Shown here: positions 17,799 through 26,999 of the stretch, one piece after another | Layout of the letters: each line of letters opens with the position of its first letter | Position numbering within the stretch: position 1 is the stretch's first letter | NCBI RefSeq assembly: GCF_003730195.1 | Contig: NZ_QWGG01000005.1 | Span: forward strand, 1 to 64,000 | Source of the DNA: Halosimplex salinum | Lineage (GTDB): Archaea > Halobacteriota > Halobacteria > Halobacteriales > Haloarculaceae | DNA length: 64,000 bases | Reading direction: 5' to 3' | The notes under the pieces: model-generated | The model's input: the letters and a program-made list of their open reading frames with translations, nothing else | Told to the model about the DNA's origin: nothing | Databases searched by the model: none | Translations under genes and position numbers: made by a program

Positions 17799-18785
17799 AT
17801 GAAATTCGGAATTTTCCCGATAGAGGGCGGTGACACCTGGGAGGGTGTCGTCGAGCAGTGTCAGGTCGCGGAGAACGTCGGCTTCGAAACCTGCTGGGTC
17901 AACGACCACCAGGCCACCGAGGGCGACAACTACTGGCCGTCGCCGCTGACGCGGCTGACGAGCATCGCGCAGGGGACCGAGGAACTCGAACTCGTCACGT
18001 CGGTTCTCATTCTACCGCTGTATCACCCGCTGCACGTCGCCCAGCGGGCCGCCATGCTCGACAACATCTCCGACGGTCGACTCACACTCGGTGTGGGGCT
18101 GGGCTACGTCGAGGAGGAGTTCGAAGCGTTCGGCGTGCCGATGGACGAGCGCGCGGGGCGGATGATCGAGGGCATCCAGTTCATCGACGAGTTCCTCTCG
18201 TCGGAAGAGCCGATCAGCTACGAGTGCCCGTTCTTCGAGGTCGAAGACTGGCAGCCTCTTCCCAAGACGATCCAAGAGCCGCGGCCGAACCTGTGGATCG
18301 GCGGCTGGGGCCCCAAGCAGATCCGTCGCTCCGTGCAGTTCTCCGACGCGTGGGTGCCGGGTGTCGTCGCGGATCTGGGCATCGTCGAGGACCGCAAGAA
18401 CCAGCAGCGCGAACACGTCGAGGAAACGGATCAGGACTGGGAGTCGATGGACCACCCGCTGATGCGTGAGGCCGTCATCGCCGAGACCGAAAAAGAAGTC
18501 ATGGAGCGCAAGGAGTACCTCCACACCACCTACGTCGACGAATATGGTGGGGAGTTCTCCCACCCGCTCATGAACGCCGATTCGGTCGAGGACTTCGAGG
18601 AACTGGCCGACGACCGCTTCATCTACGGCACGCCCGAGCAGATAATCGAGCAGATCGAGGCCATGCAGGACCGCTTCGCGCTCGACCAGCTCGCCCTGCG
18701 ATTCCACCACTCCGGCATGCCCAAGGATCTCGTCGAAGACCAGATCCGCCTGTTCGGCGAAGAAGTCGTCCCCGCCTTCGACTGA
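17799..18785 (+). CDS. LLM-class flavin- or F420-dependent oxidoreductase
   Basis: A 328-aa luciferase-like TIM-barrel protein, from MKFGIFPIEGGDTWEG to a typical C-terminal GTPEQIIEQIEAMQ block (about residues 275-288). The middle contains SVLILPLYHPLHVAQRAAML and LTLGVGLGYVEEEFEAFG, the usual cofactor-pocket region. It is divergent from the MFS gene and upstream of the rhamnosidase. With the gene at 6117, this locus has two members of a family not normally linked to pectin use. Whether it uses FMN or F420 cannot be decided from sequence alone; haloarchaea make F420. Confidence 0.85.
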   Translation: MKFGIFPIEGGDTWEGVVEQCQVAENVGFETCWVNDHQATEGDNYWPSPLTRLTSIAQGTEELELVTSVLILPLYHPLHVAQRAAMLDNISDGRLTLGVGLGYVEEEFEAFGVPMDERAGRMIEGIQFIDEFLSSEEPISYECPFFEVEDWQPLPKTIQEPRPNLWIGGWGPKQIRRSVQFSDAWVPGVVADLGIVEDRKNQQREHVEETDQDWESMDHPLMREAVIAETEKEVMERKEYLHTTYVDEYGGEFSHPLMNADSVEDFEELADDRFIYGTPEQIIEQIEAMQDRFALDQLALRFHHSGMPKDLVEDQIRLFGEEVVPAFD

Positions 18786-18915
18786 GACGCGCGGCTTGGC
18801 CACGGCGGCCACTGCACTGGCGCGCCGCTATCTCGGCGGTGCAAGTAGCTGTTCTCGCGTCGCCAGCGCACACCGGACTCCCCGCGTTCGAGCCGTTCTC
18901 GGCCGCTCCGTCGGC

Positions 18916-18923
18916 TTTATAAG
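18916..18923 (+). promoter_or_regulatory. TATA box of the rhamnosidase gene
   Basis: TTTATAAG is centred 27 bp before the ATG at 18947 and 18 bp before the ATG at 18938. Spacing favours the second ATG as a leaderless start. Confidence 0.7.
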
Positions 18924-18937
18924 CCGGCGACCGAAAG

Positions 18938-21706
18938 ATGAGCGAGATGGCCGACGCGAGCCCACCGACAGGTATGCGTACAGCTTACGCCGTCGATCCG
19001 GTCGGGATCGGCGAACGCGAACCGACGCTCCGCTGGCGAGTCCCGACGAACCGCCGCGGCGCGAGTCAGACCGCTTTCCACGTACTCGTCGCGACGAGTC
19101 CGGATCGGCTCACGCCCGAGCGGGCGGACGTGTGGGACACGGGAAAACGGGAGAGCGAGCGGCCGGCGGTCAGGTACGACGGGCCCGAGCTGGACGCCGG
19201 CGAGGCGTACCACTGGGCCGTCCGCGTCTGGGACGAGCGCGGTGAGGTCAGCGCGTGGAGCGAGCCCGCCTCTTGGGAGATGGGGCTGCTCGACGCCGAC
19301 GACTGGACGGCCTCGTGGATCCGCCGACCCACCGACGGGTTCGAGCGCGGGGAGTTCTCGTACGTCCGCCGCGAGTTCGAACTCGACGGCGAGGTCGAGC
19401 GGGCGCGGGCGCACGTCTCCGCCAGCCACCAGTACGCCCTCTCGGTCAACGGCGAGACCGTCGACCGCGGGCAGTCTTTTTCGTACCCGGACTTCCAGTA
19501 CTACAAGACCGTCGCGCTGGACGACGCGCTCTCCGAGGGCGACAACGCGGTCGGCGCGCTGTACAACTGGAACGGCGCGGGACAGGGCCGCCCCGAGGCG
19601 GAGCCGGGCGTTATCGCACAGCTTGAGATCGAGTTCGCCGACGGGCGCGAGCGGGTGATCACGACGGACGGCGAGTGGCAGACCCGCCCGGCCGAGTGGG
19701 TGAGCGCACCCCTCCGCAACGAGGAGATCGCCGAGCCCGTGGAGACGATCGACGGGCGCGTCGTCCCCCGGGGCTGGGCGGAACCCGGATTCGACGACGC
19801 CGCGTGGGACCCCGTCGAAGTCGTCGGCACTCACCCCACCGACCCCTGGGAGCGACTGATCGCCCAGGACCGCGAGCGCGTCAGCCACCGCGTCGACCCC
19901 GAGTCGGTCGAGCGGGTCGACGAGGACACCTACGTCGTCGACTTCGGGAAGGTGTACACGGGTGTCCCGCGCGTCGCGTTCGACGACGGGACCGACGGCC
20001 ACCGCGTGGACCTGCTCGCCGGCTACCGCCTGACCGCGGACGGGTACGTCGACGACACCGAGGGGACCCAGTGGACGGACATGCGCTACGAGTACGTCCA
20101 GCGCGACGGCGAGCAGGCGTTCCGGCCGTTCAACTACCTCGGCATCCGCTACCTGCAGATCGAAAACCCGGGGGAGGACCTCGATCCCGACCAGCTATCG
20201 CTCGTCGCGACGCACAACGAGGTTCCCGACGCGAACGCGGCGACGTTCGAGTGCGACGACGAGACGGTCGAAGACGTGTTCGAACTGGCTCGCCACTCCG
20301 CGCTGTACGGGAGCCAGGAGCAGTTCGTCGACACGCCGACGCGGGAGAAGGGGCAGTTCCTCGCCGACGCGTTCAACGTCTCGGCGGTGACGACCCGGGC
20401 CTTCCGGGAGCGGCGGCTGAGCCGGCAGGCCATACGGGAGTTCCTGCGCTCCCATTACCGCTACTGGGCGCCGGAGGGGCGGTTCAACGCCGTCTACCCG
20501 AACGGCGACGGCAAGCGCGACATCCCCGATTTCACCGTCACGTTCCCCCAGTGGCTCCACGAGTACTACCGCGAGAGCGACGACCGCGCGACGCTCGAAC
20601 GCGCCTATCCCGTCGTCCGCGCCGTCGCCGACTACGTCGTCGAGCACGTCGACGAGGAGTCGGGACTCGTCACGCGCCTCTCGGGCGGCGAGGGCGGTCC
20701 CTACCACGAGGGCATCGTCGACTGGCCGCCGGAGATGCGCTACGGCTACGACCGCGACTGGCCCGCCCGCACGACGGTGAACGTCCTCTGCGCGAACGCG
20801 CTCGACCGGGCGGCCGACGTCGCGGCCGAACTCGACCGCCCCGACGCCGAGCGCGCCTACTACGACGAGAACCGCGCCGCCATCGAGGCGGGTATCGACG
20901 AGCACCTGCGCGACGACGACCGCTACGTGGACGGTGCGGACCCGACAGCGGCGAGCGAGTCGGCCGACGTGCCCAGCGCGGGCGACACACCCGCGGTCAG
21001 CGACCACAGTTCCCAGCATGCCAACGCGCTGCCGCTCGCGACCGGGCTGGTGCCCGACGAACGAGTCGACGAGGTGGCCGACCGGGTGGCGGCGGGCGGC
21101 ATGCGGATGGGGCCGATGATGGTCCGCTGGTTGCTCGACGCGCTCGACCGGACCGACCGCCCCGCGGCGACGGTCGACCTGCTGACGGACCCCGCCGCGG
21201 ACGGGTGGGCGAACATCCTCGACGTCGGCGGTACGTTCACCTGGGAGACGTGGCACTGCCGCACACTCGACCCGGCCGACGAACGCCACAACCGCAGCGA
21301 GTCCCACGCGATGGGCGCGACCGTCCTGACCTCCGTCCAGCGAACCCTGCTGGGCGTCCACGTCACCTCGCCCGGCGGGGCGACCCTCGAAATCGCGCCG
21401 CCCGCCGAGGGAGTCGGCGAGGCGAGCGGCCGCGTCCCGACCGAGCGCGGTCCCGTCAGCGTGGACTGGGAGCGAGACGGCGACGAGTTCGCGCTCGACG
21501 TGACCGTCCCCTGGAACACCACCGCGACCGTCGTCCTGCCGGGCGAGGGAGAGCCCGAGTCGGTGACCGAGGACGGAACCCCGCTGTTCGGGGTCGACAG
21601 ACCGGTCGCGGACCTGCCCGAGGGCGTCGAATCCGTCACGGTCGAGGACGGCGGCGTCGCGGTCGAAGTCGGCGCGGGATCGTACGAGTTCGAGCGGCGC
21701 GACTAG
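18938..21706 (+). CDS. GH78 alpha-L-rhamnosidase
   Basis: A 922-aa cytoplasmic glycosidase releasing terminal L-rhamnose. Order of parts: N-terminal fibronectin-like domain (TLRWRVPTNRRGASQTAFHVLVAT), a carbohydrate-binding jelly roll (about 125-280), an (alpha/alpha)6 barrel and a C-terminal beta domain. Catalytic landmarks are DTPTREKGQFLADAFN (about residues 465-480, the acid-bearing region) and GGTFTWETWH with Glu near 769, matching the family WER base motif. No signal peptide is present, so it acts on imported oligosaccharides. The TATA spacing suggests that the real start may be the ATG at 18947. It is the clearest evidence that rhamnose-containing glycans are the substrate here. Confidence 0.93.
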   Translation: MSEMADASPPTGMRTAYAVDPVGIGEREPTLRWRVPTNRRGASQTAFHVLVATSPDRLTPERADVWDTGKRESERPAVRYDGPELDAGEAYHWAVRVWDERGEVSAWSEPASWEMGLLDADDWTASWIRRPTDGFERGEFSYVRREFELDGEVERARAHVSASHQYALSVNGETVDRGQSFSYPDFQYYKTVALDDALSEGDNAVGALYNWNGAGQGRPEAEPGVIAQLEIEFADGRERVITTDGEWQTRPAEWVSAPLRNEEIAEPVETIDGRVVPRGWAEPGFDDAAWDPVEVVGTHPTDPWERLIAQDRERVSHRVDPESVERVDEDTYVVDFGKVYTGVPRVAFDDGTDGHRVDLLAGYRLTADGYVDDTEGTQWTDMRYEYVQRDGEQAFRPFNYLGIRYLQIENPGEDLDPDQLSLVATHNEVPDANAATFECDDETVEDVFELARHSALYGSQEQFVDTPTREKGQFLADAFNVSAVTTRAFRERRLSRQAIREFLRSHYRYWAPEGRFNAVYPNGDGKRDIPDFTVTFPQWLHEYYRESDDRATLERAYPVVRAVADYVVEHVDEESGLVTRLSGGEGGPYHEGIVDWPPEMRYGYDRDWPARTTVNVLCANALDRAADVAAELDRPDAERAYYDENRAAIEAGIDEHLRDDDRYVDGADPTAASESADVPSAGDTPAVSDHSSQHANALPLATGLVPDERVDEVADRVAAGGMRMGPMMVRWLLDALDRTDRPAATVDLLTDPAADGWANILDVGGTFTWETWHCRTLDPADERHNRSESHAMGATVLTSVQRTLLGVHVTSPGGATLEIAPPAEGVGEASGRVPTERGPVSVDWERDGDEFALDVTVPWNTTATVVLPGEGEPESVTEDGTPLFGVDRPVADLPEGVESVTVEDGGVAVEVGAGSYEFERRD

Positions 21707-21773
21707 CATCGAACGGCGCGGACAGAATCGAGGCGCACGAACGAAGGCGGACAGCGTCGAACCCGGTCGGGAG

Positions 21774-23228
21774 TCAGTTTTCGCCGTCGGCCGTCTCGTC
21801 CGGCGGCCCGTACGTCCCCGGGTGGTACCGGCCCATCTCCAGGCGCTCGTAGGGGATCTCCAGCAGCGAGTCGCCGTCGAGATACTCGGTCGCGCCGTGC
21901 TCGCGCAGGTGCTCGGCCGCGGCGCGGCGACAGCGCTCGACCACCTCGGGCTCGTCGTCCGACCGGTCGACCGTCTCGCGCGGGTCGGCGGCGAGGTCGA
22001 AGAGCTGCTCGCGGCCGCCGTTCACGGCGTAGACGTACTTCCAGTCGCCCTCGCGGACCATGCAGGTGAGGTTGTGCGGGAGGGAGAAGAGCCTCGTCTC
22101 GCGCGGGGTCTCGTGGGTGCCGAACAGCCGCTCACGGGGTTCGCCGTCGCCCGTGAGCGCGCCGAGCACGTCGGACCCGTCGCGGAGGTCGGGGTCGCCG
22201 GCGGCCGTCGTCGCGATGCCGAACACGTCGGTCAGCGAGACCAGCCCGTCGTACGCCTCGCCGGTCGGGAGTCGCTCGGGCCAGCTCACGAGGAACGGAA
22301 CCCGCGCCGACTCCTCGAAGAAGGACGTCTTCCCCCAGCCGTGGTGGTCGCCCAGTAGTTCGCCGTGGTCGGAGACGAAGCAGATCAGGGTGTTCTCGGC
22401 GTCGTCGCGCGCCTCGACGGCGTCGAGCACCCGTCCGATCTCCCGGTCGAGTTGCGTCACGAGGCCGTAGTAGTGGGCGCGGGCGATCTGGATAGTGGAT
22501 TCGCCGGTGTCGTCCTCGCGGGCCTTCCAGAAGTGGTAGTTCTGGGCGGGGATCTTCTCGTCCGTGTGGTCGAGGTCGCGGTTCCCGCGTATCGGGTCCG
22601 GCATGTCGTCCGGGTCGTAGTAGTCGTCGAACGGGGGCGACGGGTTCCACGCGGGGTGGGGCTTCGAGAAGGAGACGAACCCGAAGAACGGGTCGTCGTC
22701 GTCGCGGCCGATCTCTGCGACCGCCTCGTCGGCGATCCAGGCCATCCTGCGGTCGTCGGGCGGGAGCGAACAGGACTGGGGGAGGAAGTTCATCGCGGCC
22801 ATCCGCCCGGTGTCTGCCGCGGCGTCGGCGCCGGGTTCGGCGGCGTAGTCGTCGCCGGTCAGCCGGCGGTCGTAGCCCAGATCGATGTCGCCGGGGTGGG
22901 CGTGGAACTTCCCGATCCCGAACGTCCGGTACCCCCGGTTCCCCATCGCTCTGGCGAGGAAGGGTCCGTGTTCGGCTTCGAGATGCTCGGCCGAGTGCTT
23001 GTCGTTGCCCAGGTAGCCGGTCGCGAGGGGGTCGCGACCGGTTCGGACGTTGTGACGAGCGGGGACGCAGATCGGCGCGCTGCTGTATGCGCTGGTGCAG
23101 GCGACGCCCCGGTCGGCGAGTCGGTCGAGGTTGGGCGTGTCGACGTGGGCGTGTCCGAGCGCGGAGATCGTATCGAAGCGCTGCTGGTCGGTCATCACGA
23201 CGAGGACGTTCGGCTGGTCGGCTGCCAT
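21774..23228 (-). CDS. Type I sulfatase (formylglycine-dependent)
   Basis: A 484-aa alkaline-phosphatase-fold sulfatase. The modification motif CVPAR is present with Cys54, Pro56 and Arg58, so the catalytic formylglycine would form from Cys54. Metal residues are visible in VMTDQQR (Asp14) and in the later SDHGELLGDHHGWGK block. SFSKPHPAWNPSPPFD and GIGKFHAHPG are typical of carbohydrate sulfatases. There is no signal peptide, so it would be cytoplasmic. Its presence suggests that imported oligosaccharides may carry sulfate, as marine or algal polysaccharides do. No maturase gene is in the window. It is divergent from the beta-helix gene. Confidence 0.9.
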   Translation of the reverse strand: MAADQPNVLVVMTDQQRFDTISALGHAHVDTPNLDRLADRGVACTSAYSSAPICVPARHNVRTGRDPLATGYLGNDKHSAEHLEAEHGPFLARAMGNRGYRTFGIGKFHAHPGDIDLGYDRRLTGDDYAAEPGADAAADTGRMAAMNFLPQSCSLPPDDRRMAWIADEAVAEIGRDDDDPFFGFVSFSKPHPAWNPSPPFDDYYDPDDMPDPIRGNRDLDHTDEKIPAQNYHFWKAREDDTGESTIQIARAHYYGLVTQLDREIGRVLDAVEARDDAENTLICFVSDHGELLGDHHGWGKTSFFEESARVPFLVSWPERLPTGEAYDGLVSLTDVFGIATTAAGDPDLRDGSDVLGALTGDGEPRERLFGTHETPRETRLFSLPHNLTCMVREGDWKYVYAVNGGREQLFDLAADPRETVDRSDDEPEVVERCRRAAAEHLREHGATEYLDGDSLLEIPYERLEMGRYHPGTYGPPDETADGEN

Positions 23229-23301
23229 CGATGCGGGGTTCGCATCCGCGCCCTTTCAAGATTCCCACGTTCGCGCCGAGCCTCCCTCACGTCCGTCGCC
23301 G

Positions 23302-23328
23302 ACTCGACGCACTCGACGCACTCGACGC
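23302..23328. repeat. Three 9-bp tandem repeats
   Basis: ACTCGACGC is repeated three times without change in the sulfatase/beta-helix divergent intergenic region. Confidence 0.7.
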
Positions 23329-23367
23329 ACCACATGTTGCCTGTTCACCATTTCCAAATAGATCATA

Positions 23368-23378
23368 AATATTTATCA
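23368..23378 (+). promoter_or_regulatory. TATA box of the first beta-helix gene
   Basis: AAATATTTATC lies about 37 bp before the ATG at 23410, giving a leader of about 10 nt. Confidence 0.6.
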
Positions 23379-23409
23379 ATCAACGAGTGTGTGGTAACGA
23401 CTTGCAGCC

Positions 23410-25167
23410 ATGACACACGATGGCTCGCCACAAGGTGGCAACGACAGTGGTATCGGTAGCGATCGATCGAAATCGACAGCGGAGACGGAGTCGGGTACTG
23501 CGGGCGACCCCCCGGCGGAGCCGGACGACGAGCGCGGTCCGAGCGTCACGCGGCGGCGCGCGCTGAGCGTCGCGGGGTCGTCGCTGGTCGCGGGCGCGCT
23601 GGGGAGTTTCGTCGGCACGGCGTCGGCGAGCAGTCACAACGCGGTCGTGTACAACGGCGGCAGCGGGTTCGTGGCCGAGAACGTCGACAGCGGGAGCGTC
23701 GTCTACGACGGCGGGGACTTCATCGCGGCCATCCAGGCGGCGGTCGACAGCCTCACGTCGGGTCGGACGTCCAAGGAGAAAGTCAGAGTCGACGCGACGG
23801 GTGACACGGGCTCGGCCGGCAGCGCGAAGGCGGTCGACCTCCCGAGCTACACGATCCTGGACGTCCCGGGGAACATCAACGTCAACGACAGCGGCGAGCC
23901 GTGGATCATCCCGGCGCGCGCCCAGAGTGTCAACGACGTCGAGATCCAGCGCTTCAACGTCTCCGGGAATCCCCGGTACGGCATCCGGGTCTCCCACTGT
24001 GACAACGTGATCCTCGACGACGTCAACATGGACCTCTCGAACGGTCTGGGCATCCGCATCGACGGCCGGGACGGTCCAGACACGACGAACGTGACGATCA
24101 ACTCAGCGACCGTCAGCGGGTCGGGCACCCACGCCGTCGAGACCTACGGCGTCGACGGCCTCGACGTGGGAACGGTCACGGCGACCGACAGCGGCGGCTG
24201 TGGCCTGCTGCTCAACGACACCGCGAACGCGACGGTCGACTTCGTGGACGCGACCCGATGCGACCAGGGCGGCGGGTACGCCGGCTTCCGCTGTGCCAAC
24301 GACGCCGGACCGAACATCACGGTCAACCGCGTCGACGCGGTCGACTGCGGTCGGGGCATCTTCACCGTCTCCGGGTCCAGCGGCATCGAGATATTCGACG
24401 TGTACCTCGACGGCAACGGCGGGAACCTGATCCAGGACACGCAGGACACGCTGATCGACGGCGGAACGATCACGAACACCGGGAGCTCGGGCGTCCGCAT
24501 CGACTCGCGCGACTCGGACACGCACGCGCCCTCGGAGTACGTCACCGTCCAGAACCTCACGATCGAGAACAACTCGGGGTGGGGCGTCTACGAGACGGGG
24601 CCCGACACCGGGAACAACACCATCCAGAACAACTACCTCTGCGGGAACGACTCCGGTGCGATCGAGACCTACGCGTCCAGCACCACCGTCAGCGGGAACA
24701 GCTACTGCGGCGACGACGGCGGCGGTGGCGGCGGCGCCATCAGCGACGGGACCTACGTGATCACGAACGCCAACAGCGGCAAACCCATGGAGGTCGCCTC
24801 GGCGGGCACGGCCGACGGCGACAACGTCCAGCAGTGGTCGGACAACGGCGGCGCCCACCAGCAGTGGGACGTGACGGCCAACGGCGACGGGACGTACACG
24901 ATCACCAACGTCAACAGCGGCCTCCTACTGGAAGTCGCCAACGCCGACACGAGCGACGGCGCGAACATCAGGCAGTGGAGCGACACCGGTCACGCCTGCC
25001 AGGACTGGAATATCGTCGACAACGGCGACGGCACCTACCGGCTGGAGAACGTCAACAGCGGCTCCGTCGCCGACGTGGAAGGCGGGTCGACCGACGACGG
25101 CACCAACGTCCTCCAGTGGCCGTGGCTCGACGCCGCCAACCAGAAGTGGAACTTCGAATCGGTCTGA
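23410..25167 (+). CDS. Exported right-handed beta-helix protein with ricin-type CBM13 domain
   Basis: A 585-aa protein with a Tat signal (VTRRRALSVAGSSLVAGALG, about residues 46-65, cleavage after ASA), a parallel beta-helix (about 80-435), a Gly-rich linker, and a C-terminal beta-trefoil of three repeats with QxW-type motifs (QQWSDNGG, RQWSDTGH, LQWPWLD). The helix shares blocks with the protein at 28013, including AVDSLTxGRTxKEKV, GVLLNDT or GLLLNDT, and GVRIDSR. Beta-helices in pectin loci are usually lyases or hydrolases, but the textbook PL1, PL9 and GH28 catalytic motifs are not recognisable. I call it a candidate pectinolytic enzyme of unassigned family. The trefoil probably binds galactose- or arabinose-type side chains. 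Confidence 0.8.
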   Translation: MTHDGSPQGGNDSGIGSDRSKSTAETESGTAGDPPAEPDDERGPSVTRRRALSVAGSSLVAGALGSFVGTASASSHNAVVYNGGSGFVAENVDSGSVVYDGGDFIAAIQAAVDSLTSGRTSKEKVRVDATGDTGSAGSAKAVDLPSYTILDVPGNINVNDSGEPWIIPARAQSVNDVEIQRFNVSGNPRYGIRVSHCDNVILDDVNMDLSNGLGIRIDGRDGPDTTNVTINSATVSGSGTHAVETYGVDGLDVGTVTATDSGGCGLLLNDTANATVDFVDATRCDQGGGYAGFRCANDAGPNITVNRVDAVDCGRGIFTVSGSSGIEIFDVYLDGNGGNLIQDTQDTLIDGGTITNTGSSGVRIDSRDSDTHAPSEYVTVQNLTIENNSGWGVYETGPDTGNNTIQNNYLCGNDSGAIETYASSTTVSGNSYCGDDGGGGGGAISDGTYVITNANSGKPMEVASAGTADGDNVQQWSDNGGAHQQWDVTANGDGTYTITNVNSGLLLEVANADTSDGANIRQWSDTGHACQDWNIVDNGDGTYRLENVNSGSVADVEGGSTDDGTNVLQWPWLDAANQKWNFESV

Positions 25168-25394
25168 TCGGCTGCGAGCGACTGAAACCGGCCGCGGCCC
25201 GAACGTAGACCACTCGCCGGCACCGCGCGACACCCCTCGGAGGACGGCGCTCGATCGGTTTCGACCCGGTCTGACCGCTTTCGACCGCATTCGAGCGACT
25301 TCCTCCGGTCGGCCCCGGCTCACCGCGCCACACCGCTCCCCGTCCGACCGGTGGTCGCCGGTTGCGACGTACGACTCACTACAATTGAAAACCA

Positions 25395-25403
25395 TTATAT
25401 ATG
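25395..25403 (+). promoter_or_regulatory. TATA box of the GH43 gene
   Basis: TTATATATG is centred 27 bp before the ATG at 25426, which predicts a leaderless mRNA. Confidence 0.75.
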
Positions 25404-25425
25404 TTAATCTTATTCTAGGGATTGC

Positions 25426-26955
25426 ATGACAGACAGTCATGACAATAGAAGAACTAACCGACGGACCGTGTTGAAAGCGATCGGAGCGGGGACGCTGGCG
25501 GCGGGCGGCGTGCTCGGTGCGAGCGGGGCGGCCGTCGCCGACGAGAGCGAGGAGCACTACCACAACCCCGTGGGGCCGATCGGGTTCGGCGACGTGTCGA
25601 TCATCGAAGACGGCGGGACGTACTACGCGTACGGGACGGAGACGCCCGAAGACATCATCCCGATCGCGGAGTCGACGGACATGTACGACTGGTCGTACAT
25701 CGCGCCGGCGCTCACGGAAACCCCGGACTGGCACCCCACGGAGTCCGATCCGGGCTGCTGGGCGCCCGACATCCGCTACCACGACGGGCAGTACCACCTC
25801 TATTACTCCCTGTCAGTGTGGGGGAGCGACGACGCAGGAATCGGCCTCGCCACGTCGGACACGCCCGACGGGCCCTTCACCGACCAGGGGCCGGTCATCC
25901 AGAGCAGCGACCTCGACCTGACGAACTGCATCGACGCGGACACGGTGATCGTCGGGGGCCAGCCGTGGCTGGTCTGGGGCAGTTTCGAGGGCATCTACGC
26001 CGTCCAGATGAACGACGCGATGGACGACATCGTCCCCGGCACCGAGTTCCAGCTAGCGGGACAGATGATCGAGGGCCCGGTGATGCTGCAGGACAACGGG
26101 TACTGGTACCTGTTCTACTCGACGGGGCAGTGCTGTGAGGGCTACGACAGCACGTACCGACTCGAAGTCGGCCGGGCGACGAGTTTCCAGGGGCCGTACT
26201 ACAACCAGGACGGGATGGACCTGCGGGACATCACTGACCACCATCAGGGCGTCCCCATCCTGGAGGGCAACGACCAGTTCACGGGGCCGGGGCACAACGA
26301 CGTCTTCCAGGGTCCCGACGGCGACTGGTGGTGTTTCTACCACGTCGAGGCTACCGCCGACGACGAGACGCGCTACATGATGCTGGACCGCATCGAGTGG
26401 GACAGTGACGACTGGCCGGTCGTCGCCTGCAACGGCGAACCGAGCAGCCAGGCCCCCGTCCCCGGCGAACCGTTCGGCTGTGGCGACGGCGGAGGCGGTG
26501 GCGGCGACGACGGCACCAGCAGCCCGATCAGCGACGGGACCTACCACATCGCGAACGCCAACAGCGGCCTGCTCCTCGAAGTCGCCAACGCCGGCACGGC
26601 CGACGGCGACAACGTCCGCCAGTACGCCGACACCGGCCACGCCTGCCAGGACTGGGACGTCACCCAGAACTCGGACGGGACGTACACCCTCACGAACGCC
26701 AACAGCGGCAAGTTTCTCGAAGTGGCCAGCGCCGGGACGGCGGACGGCGACAACGTCCAGCAGTGGGCCGACACCGGCCACGCCTGTCAGGACTGGACCA
26801 TCGAAGACGCGGGGAGCGGGCAGTACCGCCTCGTGAACGCCAACAGCGGCAAGCTCGCCGAGGTCGCCTCTGCGGGCACAGCCGACGGCGACGACGTCCA
26901 GCAGTGGGCCGACAACGGCGGCACCCACCAGCTGTGGACGTTCACTTCGGTGTAA
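25426..26955 (+). CDS. Exported GH43 glycosidase with ricin-type CBM13 domain
   Basis: A 509-aa secreted five-bladed propeller enzyme, probably an arabinanase, arabinofuranosidase or beta-galactosidase acting on rhamnogalacturonan side chains. The N terminus has a Tat signal (RRTVLKAIGAGTLAAGG). The catalytic triad is visible: base Asp56 in FGDVSIIEDGG, the Asp pair in NCIDADTVI, and acid Glu in MIEGPVML. A Gly/Asp linker (about 355-368) leads to a beta-trefoil of three QxW-type repeats almost identical in style to that of the gene at 23410. The bond specificity cannot be fixed. It lies downstream of the first beta-helix gene with its own promoter. Confidence 0.9.
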   Translation: MTDSHDNRRTNRRTVLKAIGAGTLAAGGVLGASGAAVADESEEHYHNPVGPIGFGDVSIIEDGGTYYAYGTETPEDIIPIAESTDMYDWSYIAPALTETPDWHPTESDPGCWAPDIRYHDGQYHLYYSLSVWGSDDAGIGLATSDTPDGPFTDQGPVIQSSDLDLTNCIDADTVIVGGQPWLVWGSFEGIYAVQMNDAMDDIVPGTEFQLAGQMIEGPVMLQDNGYWYLFYSTGQCCEGYDSTYRLEVGRATSFQGPYYNQDGMDLRDITDHHQGVPILEGNDQFTGPGHNDVFQGPDGDWWCFYHVEATADDETRYMMLDRIEWDSDDWPVVACNGEPSSQAPVPGEPFGCGDGGGGGGDDGTSSPISDGTYHIANANSGLLLEVANAGTADGDNVRQYADTGHACQDWDVTQNSDGTYTLTNANSGKFLEVASAGTADGDNVQQWADTGHACQDWTIEDAGSGQYRLVNANSGKLAEVASAGTADGDDVQQWADNGGTHQLWTFTSV

Positions 26956-26999
26956 CGCGACGGAGCGGAACGGCCGGACGGGGGTCCGACTGACGGACC

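Noticed and set aside
17691-17909. N-terminal extension of the MFS gene
   Set aside because: Would overlap the divergent oxidoreductase gene and adds 73 non-hydrophobic residues before the first membrane helix.
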